A DNA stretch of 50,901 bases from Perkinsus olseni (Eukaryota > Perkinsozoa > Perkinsida > Perkinsidae). A program made the translations under genes and the position numbers. Below are positions 20,840 through 33,100 of this stretch, piece after piece; position 1 is the first letter of the stretch; each line of letters starts with the position of its first letter. Location of the stretch: NCBI GenBank assembly GCA_013115135.1, contig JABANP010000396.1, forward strand, positions 1-50,901, read 5' to 3'. The notes under the pieces are model-generated. The model had not been told where the DNA came from. It was given only the letters and a program-made list of their open reading frames with translations, and did not search any database.

Positions 20840-22914
20840 ATGCCAGCCCGATCGAGGGCATCTTCGAGTGTTGCGGAGCAGGCGGCGGGAGAATCTCCGG
20901 AAGAGAGGACAGACGAGGTCCGAGGAGAGGGAGTGTTTAAAGAATTGATGGGCATTGCAATCGCGATGACGGGAACGAGTTCTCTGTATCGAAAGGCGAG
21001 TTGATGAGCGAGTGGTATGAAGAATACGATTCTTACTCGCAACTTGGGTCAGCGCGAAATAAGGGAGAGCCGTCTGGTGCTTTCATGGGTGTAGATCGTA
21101 CGGGGTGAGTTAGTACTGGAGCGGTGATGTTGACCGCGTGCAAGAAAGGCAACTTCTCCATCCGCCTGCTTTTCATAATAACCGTCATTGTAATATCAAC
21201 TTCAGGCTGGCGTGTCAGCGGGAGAACAGTCGGAGGAGGACATCGGTTGCGTCAGTCTGGCTTGGGCGCCGACGGTTGTTGATTTCCTTAACACGGTCGA
21301 CCCTGAGAAGGGTTGGACGAGGGACATGGTGGAGTTTGTGTATTGCTATTGGTCGCGTAAGATGGCAACAGAGCGATTCTATGGAAATCGGACGATTTCG
21401 TTGGGTTTCCTATAATTGTCCGGATGTGCCGTTTTCCCTCGGGTAAAAACGTTTAGTGTGTGCGAAAATTTCCGGTTTTGGGGTTATTTTCCCCCAAAAA
21501 TATGCCTAGTTTGCTATGTTTTCGCCATTTTTCAGAGAAGTTTGACGAAGATGACAAAGTCCCCGTCAAGCCCGGAGATTATCTGAGCCTCACCGCGGGC
21601 GACCTTGGGTTAAGCAAACATAGAACGATGGACGTGTGGTAGGTCGACTTTGGTTCAATACACTGCTGAAAGATACTCCCAGATAAAATTAGTTTTATTT
21701 GATCTAAGTTGATTGTAGTACTTCATGGAGAAAAAGATATTTGTCAGCTGCGCAAGATTTTATGATTTTCCGGAACGCGCACTGGGAGTTGCTTGGTTTC
21801 TCGAAAGTTTCGCGCGAATTTCCGAAGTCGTTAGTCAAGCTACAAGAGAAGTTTATGTCGTTTATAGTTCATAACGGAATTAATTACTCAACGATTATAG
21901 GCAAACTCAGCCGTTTTTCACCGAGTCAGGGAGGGAAAACGAGTATCTTTGTAGTTGCTCAGGGCAACGGCCGAGGTCATATCAGCTGAGGAGACGACGA
22001 CGATTAGTCGACAGAAGAAAATGAAGAGCCAGACCATCCGTTGTCGTCTAGCGGACAAGTCACTCTATGATATGATCGTGAAAAAACGACCAGACATGCG
22101 CGGGAAGGACGGTCTTTTGGTTCGAGGTGAGATTAGGCTGTCAGTTTTCCGATCACCGATTCGGAGATTTCGCACGCTTCTAGGAGTCTGACAGATTGTG
22201 ATACACTGTCAGTGATTGCTCGAGTCCATCGTGGTTGGAGAACGTAGGCCTCTATTAAGAAATTTCCCAGCCTTTCGAGGGACTCGTTATGAGACCACAA
22301 TTTTTGCTGCCTCCTATAAGATGTATGCGCTCCCCGGCCGAGTCATCCGCGGTGACAGCTGCGGATCTCCATAAAAGCATATCAGCGAGTTTCGGCATTT
22401 CAACTGCGCCAGCGAAGCTGCGACCTGGGATCATTGGCTTTCGTGATGAGGCTCGGAGCAGCAAGGAGTAATTTCGATCAACTTCAACGAGACCGTGGAG
22501 CGCCTGTTGCCGACTTCGCCTAGCTCAAAGATGATCGGCCTTCCAAGGCGGCCGAGCCGTACCCTAGACACCACTAGAAGCGATGTTTCGATGGTGCATG
22601 GTTCAAGAAGTACTGTTGGCGCGAGTATTCTGGGAAGACTAATGCGGCCTTCTGCTTCTGCTGTCGCCTTCTCCGTGATGGAAGAAAGGCTGGTGTGACT
22701 TGAGGAAGAGCGAGCGCATCAAGAGGCATGATGCGAGTGAGCAACACAAAAAGACTTTCAGCGCGTGGCTGTGCCAGTGACCCAGGGTCACGAGTAGGAG
22801 GTGAAGTCAGTTGAGAATATTGGGACTAAGTTAAGCGATAAGTACGAGGAGGTGCTCAATGTCAACCGGCAACGTATTGGAAACTCTCCCGACATCGCAC
22901 CGGACCATGTCTAA
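20840..22914 (+). CDS. Unrecognised 360-aa protein, eight exons
   Basis: The model is 20840-20995, 21206-21404, 21536-21638, 21748-21806, 21986-22126, 22271-22351, 22466-22692 and 22798-22914 (TAA). All eight exons join with consistent phase and total 1083 nt. The first intron uses AAG|GCGAGT, a GC donor. The product starts MPARSRASSSVAEQ and has an aromatic-rich segment (WTRDMVEFVYCYWSRKMATE), an acidic part (KFDEDDKVPVKPGDYLSL), a basic helical part and a Ser/Arg-rich disordered tail, ending with helical EVKSVENIGTKLSDKYEEVL. No signal peptide, membrane segment or known motif is visible. The last acceptor (CGAGTAG) is weak, so the C-terminus is less sure than the rest. Confidence 0.55.
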
Positions 22915-22989
22915 CCTCGCTCTGGAGATATCTGCCCCGGCACAAATGACCATCTACGAGCTGGGCCACCACAGCACATTCATGAGGGG

Positions 22990-23979
22990 TGACTCTATCC
23001 ACCGATACTGTGAGCGATGCACTCGCGTTGGGATATATGAGCCCGCGAGAGGCACTGCGTTCCGCTCACGAAAGATATGCGCTGTTATCTGCAAAGGAAT
23101 GTCTGGAGTATATGATAGACTGGCTATGCCGGCGGAGTGGCAGGGTAAGATTTGTGTGTGATTGTCCCCATTGTTTGTGTGGGTGGCGCTGTGACTGCAC
23201 TGAAGATCTACTGATGGCTGCTCTGCTGTACCTCACCCCTAGCAGCGAACGTTGAAGTGGTCTTCCAACAGAGCTGGAGCTTCGTGTTGATGCTTGTACT
23301 GAGGGCTGCTTGTAGGCACAACTGTGCAATGCACCCTAAGGTCGTTCGAGCGGCACCTCTCTTCCTTGGAGATAATTTCATGCTCTCCGTATAGTGGAAG
23401 ATTTCAAAAGATCAAAAGCGAATGGCCTTATGGACTTGGAGGCACGGAAGATGTTGACAATGTCAACTTTACATTGTTTGGCAGACGTATGTCATTCAAC
23501 CAGTCTCTGTATGTATGGTATGCGGTCTTTGCCCTCAACTCTCTTGTTGGACGGTAACGATCAGAGAACGAGCTTTATCAGTGATATTGTCAGATGAATA
23601 TCGCGAGTGGCACTGATACCAAGGGTGCCTACAGGCACTCGTACATAGTCGTCACAAAAGACGTTTTTGCTCCCTCTTTTCAGAGTTTGAAAAGCGAGAC
23701 TTCGGCTGAAGCCTTCGTTGTGTAGCTATGGGAATTTCACTTTCACGGTGCAGGAGTCGAAAATGTGGAAGAGCGTTCCTGTGACTAAAATCCGGCTCCA
23801 CGAGCAGCGTTGGAAATATCGCATGCTACGTATCACTCTCTGTTACTGTCATTATTCTAGAATCGATCTTCTGGGCGTGCGCGATTATCATGGCCAATTT
23901 CTTCTCAGAGAACTTTCTTTACGAAAAAAGAGAAGGAGCGCGTGCTTCGGTATATCTCGAATTGAAGGGAAAAGATTAA
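22990..23979 (+). CDS. Unrecognised gene, partial model
   Basis: Three exons look coding. The first, about 22989-23144, reads TLSTDTVSDALALGYMSPRE and ends at a GTAAGA donor. Exon 23754-23829 reads ESKMWKSVPVTKIRLHEQRW, and the last exon 23909-23979 reads NFLYEKREGARASVYLELKG and ends TAA. The last two join in phase across a 79-nt intron. The link from the first exon is not resolved; it spans 23145-23753, where 23160-23260 holds a further candidate (EDLLMAALLYL). The C-terminal 45 residues are basic and could belong to a small RNA-binding or ribosomal-type protein, but I do not recognise a family. Confidence 0.4.
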
Positions 23980-24778
23980 AGAGGTGGGTCTGTTCTTCGG
24001 TAGAAGTGATGGTGTGCGTTGAGGAAATCCAAGAGTGCAAGTGGATCACTTGCATCGAGTCCTGGTGAGTCGGTTTTTTTCGATAATTTTTCAAGGTTGA
24101 TCCGGCGGTCTATCATCACTGGCTCTCAAAACGAGAGGTCCCCCTGAGCGCATCTGAAGCGGAGGTGCGACCGAAGACGGTCAAGAGAAAGAACAGCTAT
24201 TTTGGTGGTAGGTGGGTGGTACGTAGACTTCTGAGAATCATTTTGTCTGCATCGTGCAAGCTTCGACATTAGATCCGGGACTATTAGTGAAGTAGGATCT
24301 CGTGAAGACGGAGTGGGGAGGCTCAATTTCCATGATGGTTTTTTCAGCGCGACTAAGGTCGTGGGCCCCCGCTTGTGAACTAAGTTCCTGAGTTCGCTCG
24401 TCATAGCTGCTTTTTGCTCGACGATAAACCAGGGAGTACCCCCGGTTCGAATCCCAGGCCCGGCTTTTTTCCGTCGAAGAATTGTGAAGAATGAAGTCTC
24501 GTCGGATTATTTGCTGTTCTTGTCGAGGCGGCGAGGCATGCTGAATTCATTCGGTGTGCTTACGGCTACGATTGCAAAACACGGCGGAGGAGAGAAAAAT
24601 CGCGTTCGTGCACAAGCTCGAAATTTTCCGATTTCACGTGCATAGCACTGGTCGCTTTGCTTACCCAGCGATATCAAATTGAAGTTTTCCATAGCAGCAC
24701 CACCATCGAGAATATGATGAAGAGTGATTCCTCGCAGGCCGCCGGTCGAACAGAGGTCGCGCGCGAACAGCATCTTCT
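23980..24778. other. No gene recognised; tRNA-like tract
   Basis: The CTTGCATTTCCTCAACGC dispersed motif occurs inverted at 24019-24045. A plus-strand T-arm, CCCGGTTCGAATCCCAGG, is at 24440-24457. Other frames are short. Confidence 0.3.
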
Positions 24779-25484
24779 ATGAGCAAGCGCAGTAGAGCGG
24801 GATCTATATCCTCTCCGATAGCAATGGGAAATCAGGACAGCTCACCTTCTTTTAATGTAAAAAGCGCACGCCCAGTTGATCGATTGCCCAGTGTTTTGAT
24901 TGTTCAGAATTTGCATTCTCCGACGGTCAGTGCTGCAGAATCGCCGATTTCAGAAGGGTCGCCGGCGAGCCCGGGAGTTGCACAAAGTGATAACGGTTTT
25001 TCCGAAACATTTGCGGAAATTTCGCGGAAATTTTAGGTCGTTCTTCGGCGAAGGTTGCTGCTGAGGATTCCATCGAGTCGAGAGTGCGGAGAAGCTCTCG
25101 CCATCAAAGAGGGACGAGGCTCACTCCGTCTGAGGTGGGAAGGAGGTCCCGGGATCTAATCCCAGGAGGGGTGTTTTTTCGCATCTTATCAGTCGATTGA
25201 TGGTTTCCACACTTTTTTCCGTGGTTGAAGGTTCAAGACCAGTTATCATCCGTTTTCGGCAGGAAATGTCGCGCGCCACGAAATTGCCTTCTCTCTCAGT
25301 TGGCGAAGATCATCCAGGCCAGCCAGCTGAAGGACACCTCGGCTTACGGTCGTTACGTAAGTAATTGGCAGTTGCGCGATGCGATCAACTGATGATTTTC
25401 CAGTACAACGAGCAGCGTCTTCGTGAAGAAGGAGGGGGGCCGCCGGAGCCGCCGCCAACGCCCGTGTCACCAGAGCCGATCAAG
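24779..25484 (+). CDS. Ser/Arg-rich protein, first five exons
   Basis: Exons 24779-24856, 24908-24986, 25037-25134, 25300-25356 and 25404-25484 join in phase, with introns of 51, 50, 165 and 47 nt. The protein starts MSKRSRAGSISSPIAMGNQD. It continues Ser/Pro-rich, then Arg-rich (RVRRSSRHQRGTRLTPSE), then a short helix (LAKIIQASQLKDTSAYGRY) and a Pro-rich stretch (PPEPPPTPVSPEPIK) ending at GTGAGC. Further exons are expected downstream; the open frames at 25774-26052 and 26262-26486 are candidates. Intron 1 carries the GTAAAAAGCGC motif. Intron 3 carries a tRNA-like T-arm (GTCCCGGGATCTAATCCC) and the GTCGCGCGCCACGAAATT motif near its acceptor. No family is recognised. Confidence 0.55.
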
Positions 25485-25773
25485 GTGAGCCTGGATTTTC
25501 ATCAGGGAGACTGATTTGTGGGGGTCCGTGGAGGCGTTTGGGGCTTTTATTCTCTGCATGGGTAAAAGTCAATTGAATGCGTGTTAAGCGTTTTTATTGC
25601 AAATTTTATCGCTCCTTTCTGGAGGCGAAAAAATCTCTGAGACAGGGACAGACTGAGACAAAAGGGAGTTACTAGGACCGTCTCAGCAACTCCCTCTCAA
25701 TCTCAAAGAGGGGATCCCAAAGGCGGACGGATGAGTTTGGGAAAGAGCCTCTTTCAGAGAGGTTTCTCCTCTA

Positions 25774-26486
25774 GTGTTTGGTTCCCTCCGAGCGAATAGA
25801 ATCGTTGAATGGACAGTAAACTCTAGCAGCTTCCTCGTTGTAATATTTCACGCCGTGCGCCCGAAAGTGTATTGTTGGCCAAACCGACTGGAGAAGACCG
25901 AAACTGTTTATCCTAACGTGTTCAGAGAAGGCGAGTTTAGACACGCGCGGCCATATATTAACAACGATGAGGTTCTTCGTGTTGTTACTGGTTCCGGCAG
26001 TGAATGTGCAGGAACAGTAGAGCCTGGTTACAGGGGAAAGAAGAAAAAAGAGTAGGTTTCACTTTGAACCTCCCTTTGCAGACAGCACAGGAAGGGGTGA
26101 ATCGACCCTGTCGCGAGCAACGTAGACTCCAGCCAGGTTGACGGAGATCTGGGAAAATCAGCATGTACAGCTCACTAGTCCCCACTAGGGTCAAAGCAGA
26201 GATGAAAACGATTTGCAGAAAGGGGGTAATTCAGAAGCAGTAAATCCTGAAGCTCTACGCAATGAGTTATCAGTTAATCCACGATCCGCTGGATCGGATC
26301 CCGCCAAAATTGGTACCCATTCGCGTTTGCTATCCTAGGGTCAGTTTTCGTTCACTTGTTACCTCTCTTTTATCGGGCTGCAGTGAAACGTTCCTTGCTG
26401 ACTTTAAAAAAGGCAGAGATGTTCTCCTGACTCTTGCGGCGGCAACCAGTTCAGCCGGAATAACAGACAATGGTTGTGTAGAATAG
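25774..26486 (+). CDS. Two coding-looking frames, possibly the 3' part of the preceding gene
   Basis: Bases 25774-26055 contain VYPNVFREGEFRHARPYINN and end in a Lys-rich tail. Bases 26262-26486 encode YQLIHDPLDRIPPKLVPIRV, later ETFLADFKKGRDVLLTLAAA, and end in TAG. Both have plausible composition, but I could not phase them together or to the exons upstream. They may be separate exons or chance frames. Confidence 0.3.
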
Positions 26487-26980
26487 AGAAGCACCAACAT
26501 TTGCCAACTGTCGACTTTCGCGTGTCGCCTCCGCGAGGGACGCTGAGTACAGGGATCATGCGCCTTTCGTCAACCCCGAGTTGGGGAAAACTCCGAGATT
26601 TCGTTGAGAGAGTCAGGCTGGATGAGGCCTAGGTGCATGCAAGAATGCTCTTTAGCCGCTGAGCCTTGGCGTGATGCGCTGGTCGTGAAGGAGAAATCAC
26701 TGGACAACTCTCATCTTCCGTAATCGGAGAACATCACTTTCATGCAACATCAACAGGCTGTCATCTTCCTTCACGGCTGTGGCCGCCATGTCTCTTGGTT
26801 CGCTTAGCCGGTGGAGGCCCTTCATCGATCGTCGTAGCTGATGGTAACTTCTGCTCCTGCTGTCGTGGGTCCTCTCGGTTCTCATGTCCAAAGAGTGTCT
26901 CACCTGTGGAATCGGCGGAAACTGTGTCGTCGTAGTGCACTAAATGAGCGACACAATGAGGAGAGATGACGCTCTGGAGA
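26487..26980. other. Intergenic, 3' flank of the minus-strand gene
   Basis: Minus-strand frames continue past the modelled stop (for example a Lys/Arg-rich frame to 26761), but they do not join to the upstream exons in phase. No element or RNA gene is recognised. Confidence 0.3.
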
Positions 26981-28740
26981 TCAGCGAGCGTGGAGGTGGA
27001 ATTTAACTTCGCACCCAGATTCAAGTCCCAGGCGGCTCTGTCTTGCGACCAACACATGATAGTAGTCGCTGGCATAAAGTTGCTGATCTCGAAAGGCATC
27101 CCCGGCGTGGTAGAAACCCTCGACAATCTCCCTCCTCATCGCCTCTACCGTTGCTGTCGATCACGAAACATAACTCGTCGATACGGGTAAGATTCAATAT
27201 GGGAGGAGTGAATGCCAACCCATCAGCCGTATCCAGAGACATCTTCTCGAAGTACCTCGGCTTGTCGTTGCCGAGTGTACTCTGTGAGCAACGAGCCGTG
27301 GTGCAATAGAGAATCAGGCTGACCTCCAGCGATTGCTGAGCTCCATTAGAGATTGTTAAGTACACTATGTCGAGCTTGTCAGACGCATGGTCGTTGAAGT
27401 AAGACCCTAACGCAGGGGTCATCATATTAAGCGTCGTAGTCGTCTGGAAGTCCATCCGGGAGTTGGTCTCGTGAGGTTGTCCACCAGTGTCAATATTCGG
27501 CTGCCAATTTACGGTTGGCAGCCGCAACGCCCCTGCAGCAGGAGCTGTAAATGGTGGCGTCGTCTCGTGCATCGTCGTCCTCATCATCATCGATGTGTCC
27601 CATGAAGGGTCGTAGTTGTTTTCGCCTTCCGTTCGACCGTGGGTTGCCCAACCTATCGAGTCACTACTGGGGACTCCGTCATCTAGACTTTTTACCCCTC
27701 CCGAACCGTCTTGATCCCTCAAAGGAGGCTTTCCATACAGCAGATCGTTGGGATCTGCTGATGGCCAGCTTCTTTCCTTTTTTAAAGCGATTACCCAGGG
27801 GAGGTTGGAGCAGCTTCAACAGCCAAGTGACCCCATTTGACGTTACTCTCGGGCATAGGCGAATGCCTGACAGAGTGGCACTGAAGCCGAAGTAACCCGC
27901 AGCGTCCTTCAAGGACTGTTCCATCTCATCACGCTCATGAGGCGTTTGAAGAGTTTGAAGGTGCCAGCAGCTGCCTGAAGAACGTTCCAGGTACGACTCT
28001 GTTAGAGTAAATACTGGCATGGTGACGGCCGCAGCGATCTTGTTGATGGACCACATGCGTAGTGTTGCTGGTCGTTCGCGAGATCCAAGCGCATCACTGA
28101 TAGTAACGAGGACTGCGTCGGGTTTGCTTATACTACCGCTATTGCGGTAAGAACCAACTTCGGGTGACGGGGAAGCGGAACCAGGATTACTGTTCAAGTG
28201 TAACTTCACGGGATGAGTAAGAGTATTTCTCCTCTTCTGTCCGAGAAAAAGAGTCCAGGAGTCGGCAATGAAGCAAAGGCGGAATCCAGGGTTAACCCAG
28301 GTATTGGGCTCAATTCCAAAGGCCTGGCGAGCTTCGTAGAAGTAGTTCGACCGGAGAGACTCCCATGTACGCCGTTCTACATGGAAGCAGTTCTTGGAAG
28401 CGAATTTAGTCGGCCCTTCGGCTTCGGGTCTGATGAAGTTGAACTTGCCGGGCGAGAAACGCTCTATGCCAACTACAAGTGGCATCTCGAACTCCTGTCC
28501 GTCTTCCCCTCCTAAAGTCACATGCATGAACGCCCAGTCGTCGTGCTTTGGCTCAACGTCCTTGATGTGTACCCTTAGACGCGTTAGGCCACCAAGGCCT
28601 TCAATCGCTTCGCTGTTGTCGTAGAATCCCGCCGACGGACCGCGCAGCTTTGCAGAGAGTCGACCCGCAAGGACGGCAACTGATTGAAGAATCAGCAAAA
28701 ATCGAAGTACAGCGATCAGAGGGCGAACAGGAAATGCCAT
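26981..28740 (-). CDS. Secreted two-part protein of unknown family
   Basis: The N-terminus MAFPVRPLIAVLRFLLILQS is a strong signal peptide (an upstream in-frame ATG is at 28749). The first 300 residues form one long exon with a beta-rich look (LTRLRVHIKDVEP, EFEMPLVVGIERFSPGKFNF). Near 27830-27750 the frame changes; a short intron must lie there, either a phase-0 donor GTAACG or a phase-1 GTAATC, with alternative acceptors. The second part continues to TRIDELCF at 27165. It then crosses a 46-nt intron (27164-27119) to GFYHAGDAFRDQQLYASDYY, ending TGA at 26981-26983. Two stretches, KPDAVLVTISDAL and KLDIVYLTISNGA, suggest an internally repeated domain. The protein is presumably secreted; its function is unknown. 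Confidence 0.6.
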
Positions 28741-30114
28741 GTAAAACAAGGCGAGCTACGCTTGTGAAACCACTGGCGGTCTCGTGGGTTGCAAGAAAGT
28801 TGTCATTTCTCTCTGCATGAGAATGGAAGTCCTTTCCGGTGATTGGATTTTTTTCGGTGCACAACGAGGCGAGCGAAGACTGTCGGCGCAGAGCGGAAGA
28901 GCAGGATAACCTTCGGCGCTCGTTGCCGGCGGGAAAATTTTTTCGCGCGCCGCGAAATTCCCGGGCTGTGAACAGATCGGCTGAACTCTGCCGGCCGATC
29001 TCAGACTGAAGTTGGTTCGGACTCTGGGCTTACATCGGTTCTCACAGGAGTGTACGTCGCTGCTAGTCTAAGTCGTACTGTCGGCGTTGGCCTTTAAACT
29101 CACACGCACAGCGCGTCACAAGTGGAATCTTCGGGGTTGACCAAAGGACGCGGTGCCACAGAGTAGCACGGAGTCACACAAACTCTCACTGGATACGGCC
29201 ACGGAAATCTCTCTCGTCCACTCGCACGAGTCCTAGGGCGTAGTGGCAGTAGATAGGCAATGGGTGAGGAGCTCCGGATGAATTCTCTATAATTTTCCGA
29301 CGGGGCGAGTTGGCAGTACAACCATAGAGTTGCCGTGTGGCCGTGGAGAGACGGTACGCCGCGGCCTCTCGGGCAGCAGTATTATTCCGACTATCGTCGG
29401 TCAGGGCTTGTGTTATAGAAGCCAGTACGAACGAGACGAAGTACTAAGTTCAGCGGCACTGATGCTGGCGCTGTCGGGCTCCCGAACGGCCGCAGTCAAA
29501 CGCTGTGTCTCTGGCTGTACAGCGATTGTAGATAACAACGGTTAGCCGTTGAGAATACTCTCAAAGCTTGTAAGAAACTTTGGTGTCGTCTGGCTGTGGG
29601 CGTCCCGCTGAACAAGAGCTTAAAGATGGAAGTACTGCTGCTGATTTCACTGGGAGGGTCAAAATCTCTCCGCTTGCCATCATGATCGGAAAACCGGGAT
29701 TGTTCAGATATTATTGTTGTTTCCTTAGTGGGCGTTGTAGTTGAATGAGAGCTGTCTCAGGTCAAGCAGTCTCCGCAGTTGGACGAAGCAAATGCTAAGT
29801 CGAGTGGCATCCGCCAAGCTGTCAGAGAGGCTGTAGCGTCCGTGGAAGTGGTCCCTGAGGTGGGGATTATGTAGCGTCTCCTTAAATGGTTGTGAGACAG
29901 ACTAGTCGCATGCAGTCTAACTACGAGTTGTTCTATTGCTCTCTCGATCTCCGGCGGCGTCGTGGTTCTTTCACAGTGTGGTACCTGCTGCGAACGGCAT
30001 AGAGTATTAATGGCGCTGTTGGCACTTTGAGGGGCTCACTTGCTCACTTGCATTCTCTCAACGCATGTACTCGAATCGATTCCCGTCATCTGCCATTTCA
30101 TCATCCCTTCAGGT
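28741..30114. other. Intergenic region, no gene recognised
   Basis: A variant of the intron-arm motif (CGCGCGCCGCGAAATTCC) is at 28943-28960. The dispersed CTTGC...TTCTCTCAACGC motif is at 30040-30064. Frames on both strands are short and not phaseable. Confidence 0.3.
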
Positions 30115-33100
30115 AGCGGTTGAGCTGCCGGTGGCTGATGCGGCAGCAGAGGAGCTGACGGGTGCGTTTATCAAATCTCGGGAGCTGCTCAGAAAAAGTC
30201 AGCGAAATTTATTTTGCGATTATTAGAATGGAAAGCCTCGGGTTTGCAGTTCGAACTTTCGAACATCTCCTTGTTCTTCATTATTCGAAGGCTGCTGTTA
30301 CATTTAGCGGAAATTTCCTCAAGGTTTCTTTAGGTTTTTTTCCGGAAAAATGAGAATTTTTTCCTCGAGGCGTATGATTTTTTTCCGGAAAAAATAGAGT
30401 TTTCCCCCGAGACGTATGTTTTTCCGGAAAAATTAGTGAAGTGGAAGTGACGCTATCCTCCGTAGCCACATCACTCCGTTTTCCTCCGGCTTAGTGAGAT
30501 GCTGTGGTACACAAGGATTGTCTCCATTCTGGGAAAATTTCGGGTCTGATGTTCGATAGAGAATCGCGCGACTTTTTTTAGATGATGGCCAAGCTAGTGG
30601 TGTCAGTAAACCTGCGCGGTCTGAGAGTTCGAAGAAAAGGTCGGTTTGGAATTGGTGCAAATTTGGATGGTTTTGGTCAGGAGGGAGCAGACCGCGGAAG
30701 AGCTCAGAGAAGTCGCTGAGAAAAAGGCCAGAATCGCCTTGGTGAGTACCACTTTCTTGGGTCTTCGTTATTTCGGATTAGGGCTTGTAACGAATCGTTA
30801 CTAACAATGATGATGCCGCATGCAAAAATGAGGCCACTATGCCGCATGCAAAAATGAGGCCACTTTTCTACATCCGGGCAGCAGTTTGGGACTTAAGGCA
30901 GTACTCAGACATCGGCCCCATGTCTCACTAGCTCGGGCCTCCTCTCTCGTCATAGTGCACTGCATCAAATGACGGCGCGGTGAAAGTCTAAAACTCGAGA
31001 TGTAGGCGAAAATAGAAACTTGAGTGGCCGAAATGTGGCGTGCCGGAGTAGAGCTTCACGACGCTCGATCAAAGCACAGCGTCCTTCGTGGTTTTCAATT
31101 CTGTCTTGTTCTCAGGCTCAACCAGTGGTCGATCGAGATTATCCGAACAGGTGAGTGACCGGCTAGGTTGATCAGCTACCAACTTGCTCCCTCGCATTTT
31201 CTCAACGCTGGTGTCATCATGACACGATCCCATGACACTGTCATGGGATCGTTCCTAAACGCATGATAACTTTCGCTTAGATTGGATGCCATCATACCAG
31301 CGAACAGAGTCCGACAGCGGCGGAAAGTGGCCGAAGGCTTCGCCAGTGCGATCGAGAGGGGCGTCCGCGCGGAAGAAATGAGGTGGGACAGGCACGGGTT
31401 CAATTACCGGAGAGTGCCCTCTGGGCGAGCCTGAGGAGTTCAATTTCGTGGCGCGTGACGGTGTTGAGAACTCTGAGACTCTCAGGGAGCCGGTGAATGA
31501 CTTTGCCCGGGACGCCGGCGAGAGACTCGAGGCGAAGATCTTCGTGAAAGAAGATGCGGCTACTGAGGGAGGTTGGTCGAAGTAAGTCTGGTCCGGGTAC
31601 CAGGTGCTCGCCAAGTGCTATTCGACCTTTCGAAAAATCGTTCCTGAGGAACGCTGGAATTTTGAGGGTTCTCGGTCGCGCTATTCGGTTAAGACTGCGT
31701 CTTGTCGATGCTTTTATGGGGAAGTTTGAGGCGGTCGGTTTTTGTGTCTTCAAGGAAAGGCTATTGCATGGAACAATATCTGTCAAACTGATAGCAATGG
31801 TGAGCTGCTGCTGCTGCTGTCAGTGTAGATCGTTCATCTTCGGAGCTGATTTTCTGTCGGCGACCGGAGTCGACCTTGGATATTCATCGACGTTGTCCGT
31901 TCAGATACCTCAAAGAAGTGTCACGCATCGGCAAGAATTTGCTCGACGCCGGGGGCATCACTCAGATCCTGGAACGACAGCGAGTGTCACTTGAGCAAGT
32001 AGCTCTCGTGAGTTGGGGGGTGTTCATTTTTCTGAGGTTTTTTTATGAACAGAATGATGGACTGGGATTATCACTGGGGAAAGGACCCCAAATTTTTCAT
32101 TGAATTTTTTGGGTTCCTTTCAGAAGTTCGCGATAATTTGGGAAGTGAGGATCTCTCATGTCTTCCTTGCGTTGTTCAAGTTGCTTTCATACCTGTTACA
32201 TTCGCTCGAAGTTTCTCGGATTCCAAAATTTTTTTCTCAGGAATGCGCGAAATCCTGCATGTTGTGATTTTGTGCGTTTGTAGGTAGCGTCTCATCATTG
32301 CACAGGCGAGTGGCTGAAAAATATGAAGATTAATGATGAAGCGGTTCCGTACACCGACCGTTGGCGTAGTCTTCATCAACGTCTCACTAGGGAACTGGTA
32401 AGTCCCTGTGGCAGAATTTTTCAGCTCCTTCGAAATTTTTGAGGATGAGGTTGTTTCGTCTCGCACGAACTGCAGTTCTTTACAGAGTTGAAAACGCGAC
32501 ACATGTGGACCTGAGTAAAAACACTTCTCGTTAGCGGCCTGATAGAGAACGTAAAACGGTGAGAAGCACATTAAGAATTTGGTGGGATTTTGTGGCCGTT
32601 AATGATCTTCCCATTGAATGATGTCTGCTTAGTATTCGTAGATCAGAGGTCCTCAAGCTGTGCGAGAGTGAACAAGGGGCGTTGAGAAAATGCAAGAGCA
32701 TTCGAGATAGCAAGATTTTCTCGCCTCGCGAGTGCAGCTCTATCTTAATATTCGAGAGTTCATATGCTATCACTCGAAGATGGTCATGGTATCTTAGATG
32801 AGACAATGTGGTGAGAGCGAGCGCGGAGATGGAGACGACGAAGATGGAAAGGAGCTCGCTGTAGGTTTCACTCTTTGTCAAATCAGGGTGCGTTGAAGGT
32901 TAGAAATGGAGTGAAACGTTTGGCTCAAATGAGACAAGAAAAATAATTTCAGTAATCTCCAAACAAATCGTCTGCAGGAATTAAGAAATTCCTCCTTTCG
33001 GTGGAATCTATTTGGTAAGAAAGGCATGCTCTTCGCGCAGACAGCTGTGAGATACGCGGAATTCGGTCAATTTACTTGGTGAAAGTCGCACGTGGGATTG

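Noticed and set aside
31400..31786. Minus-strand ORF of 128 codons
   Set aside because: Antisense to plus-strand exons with good splice sites; no motif.
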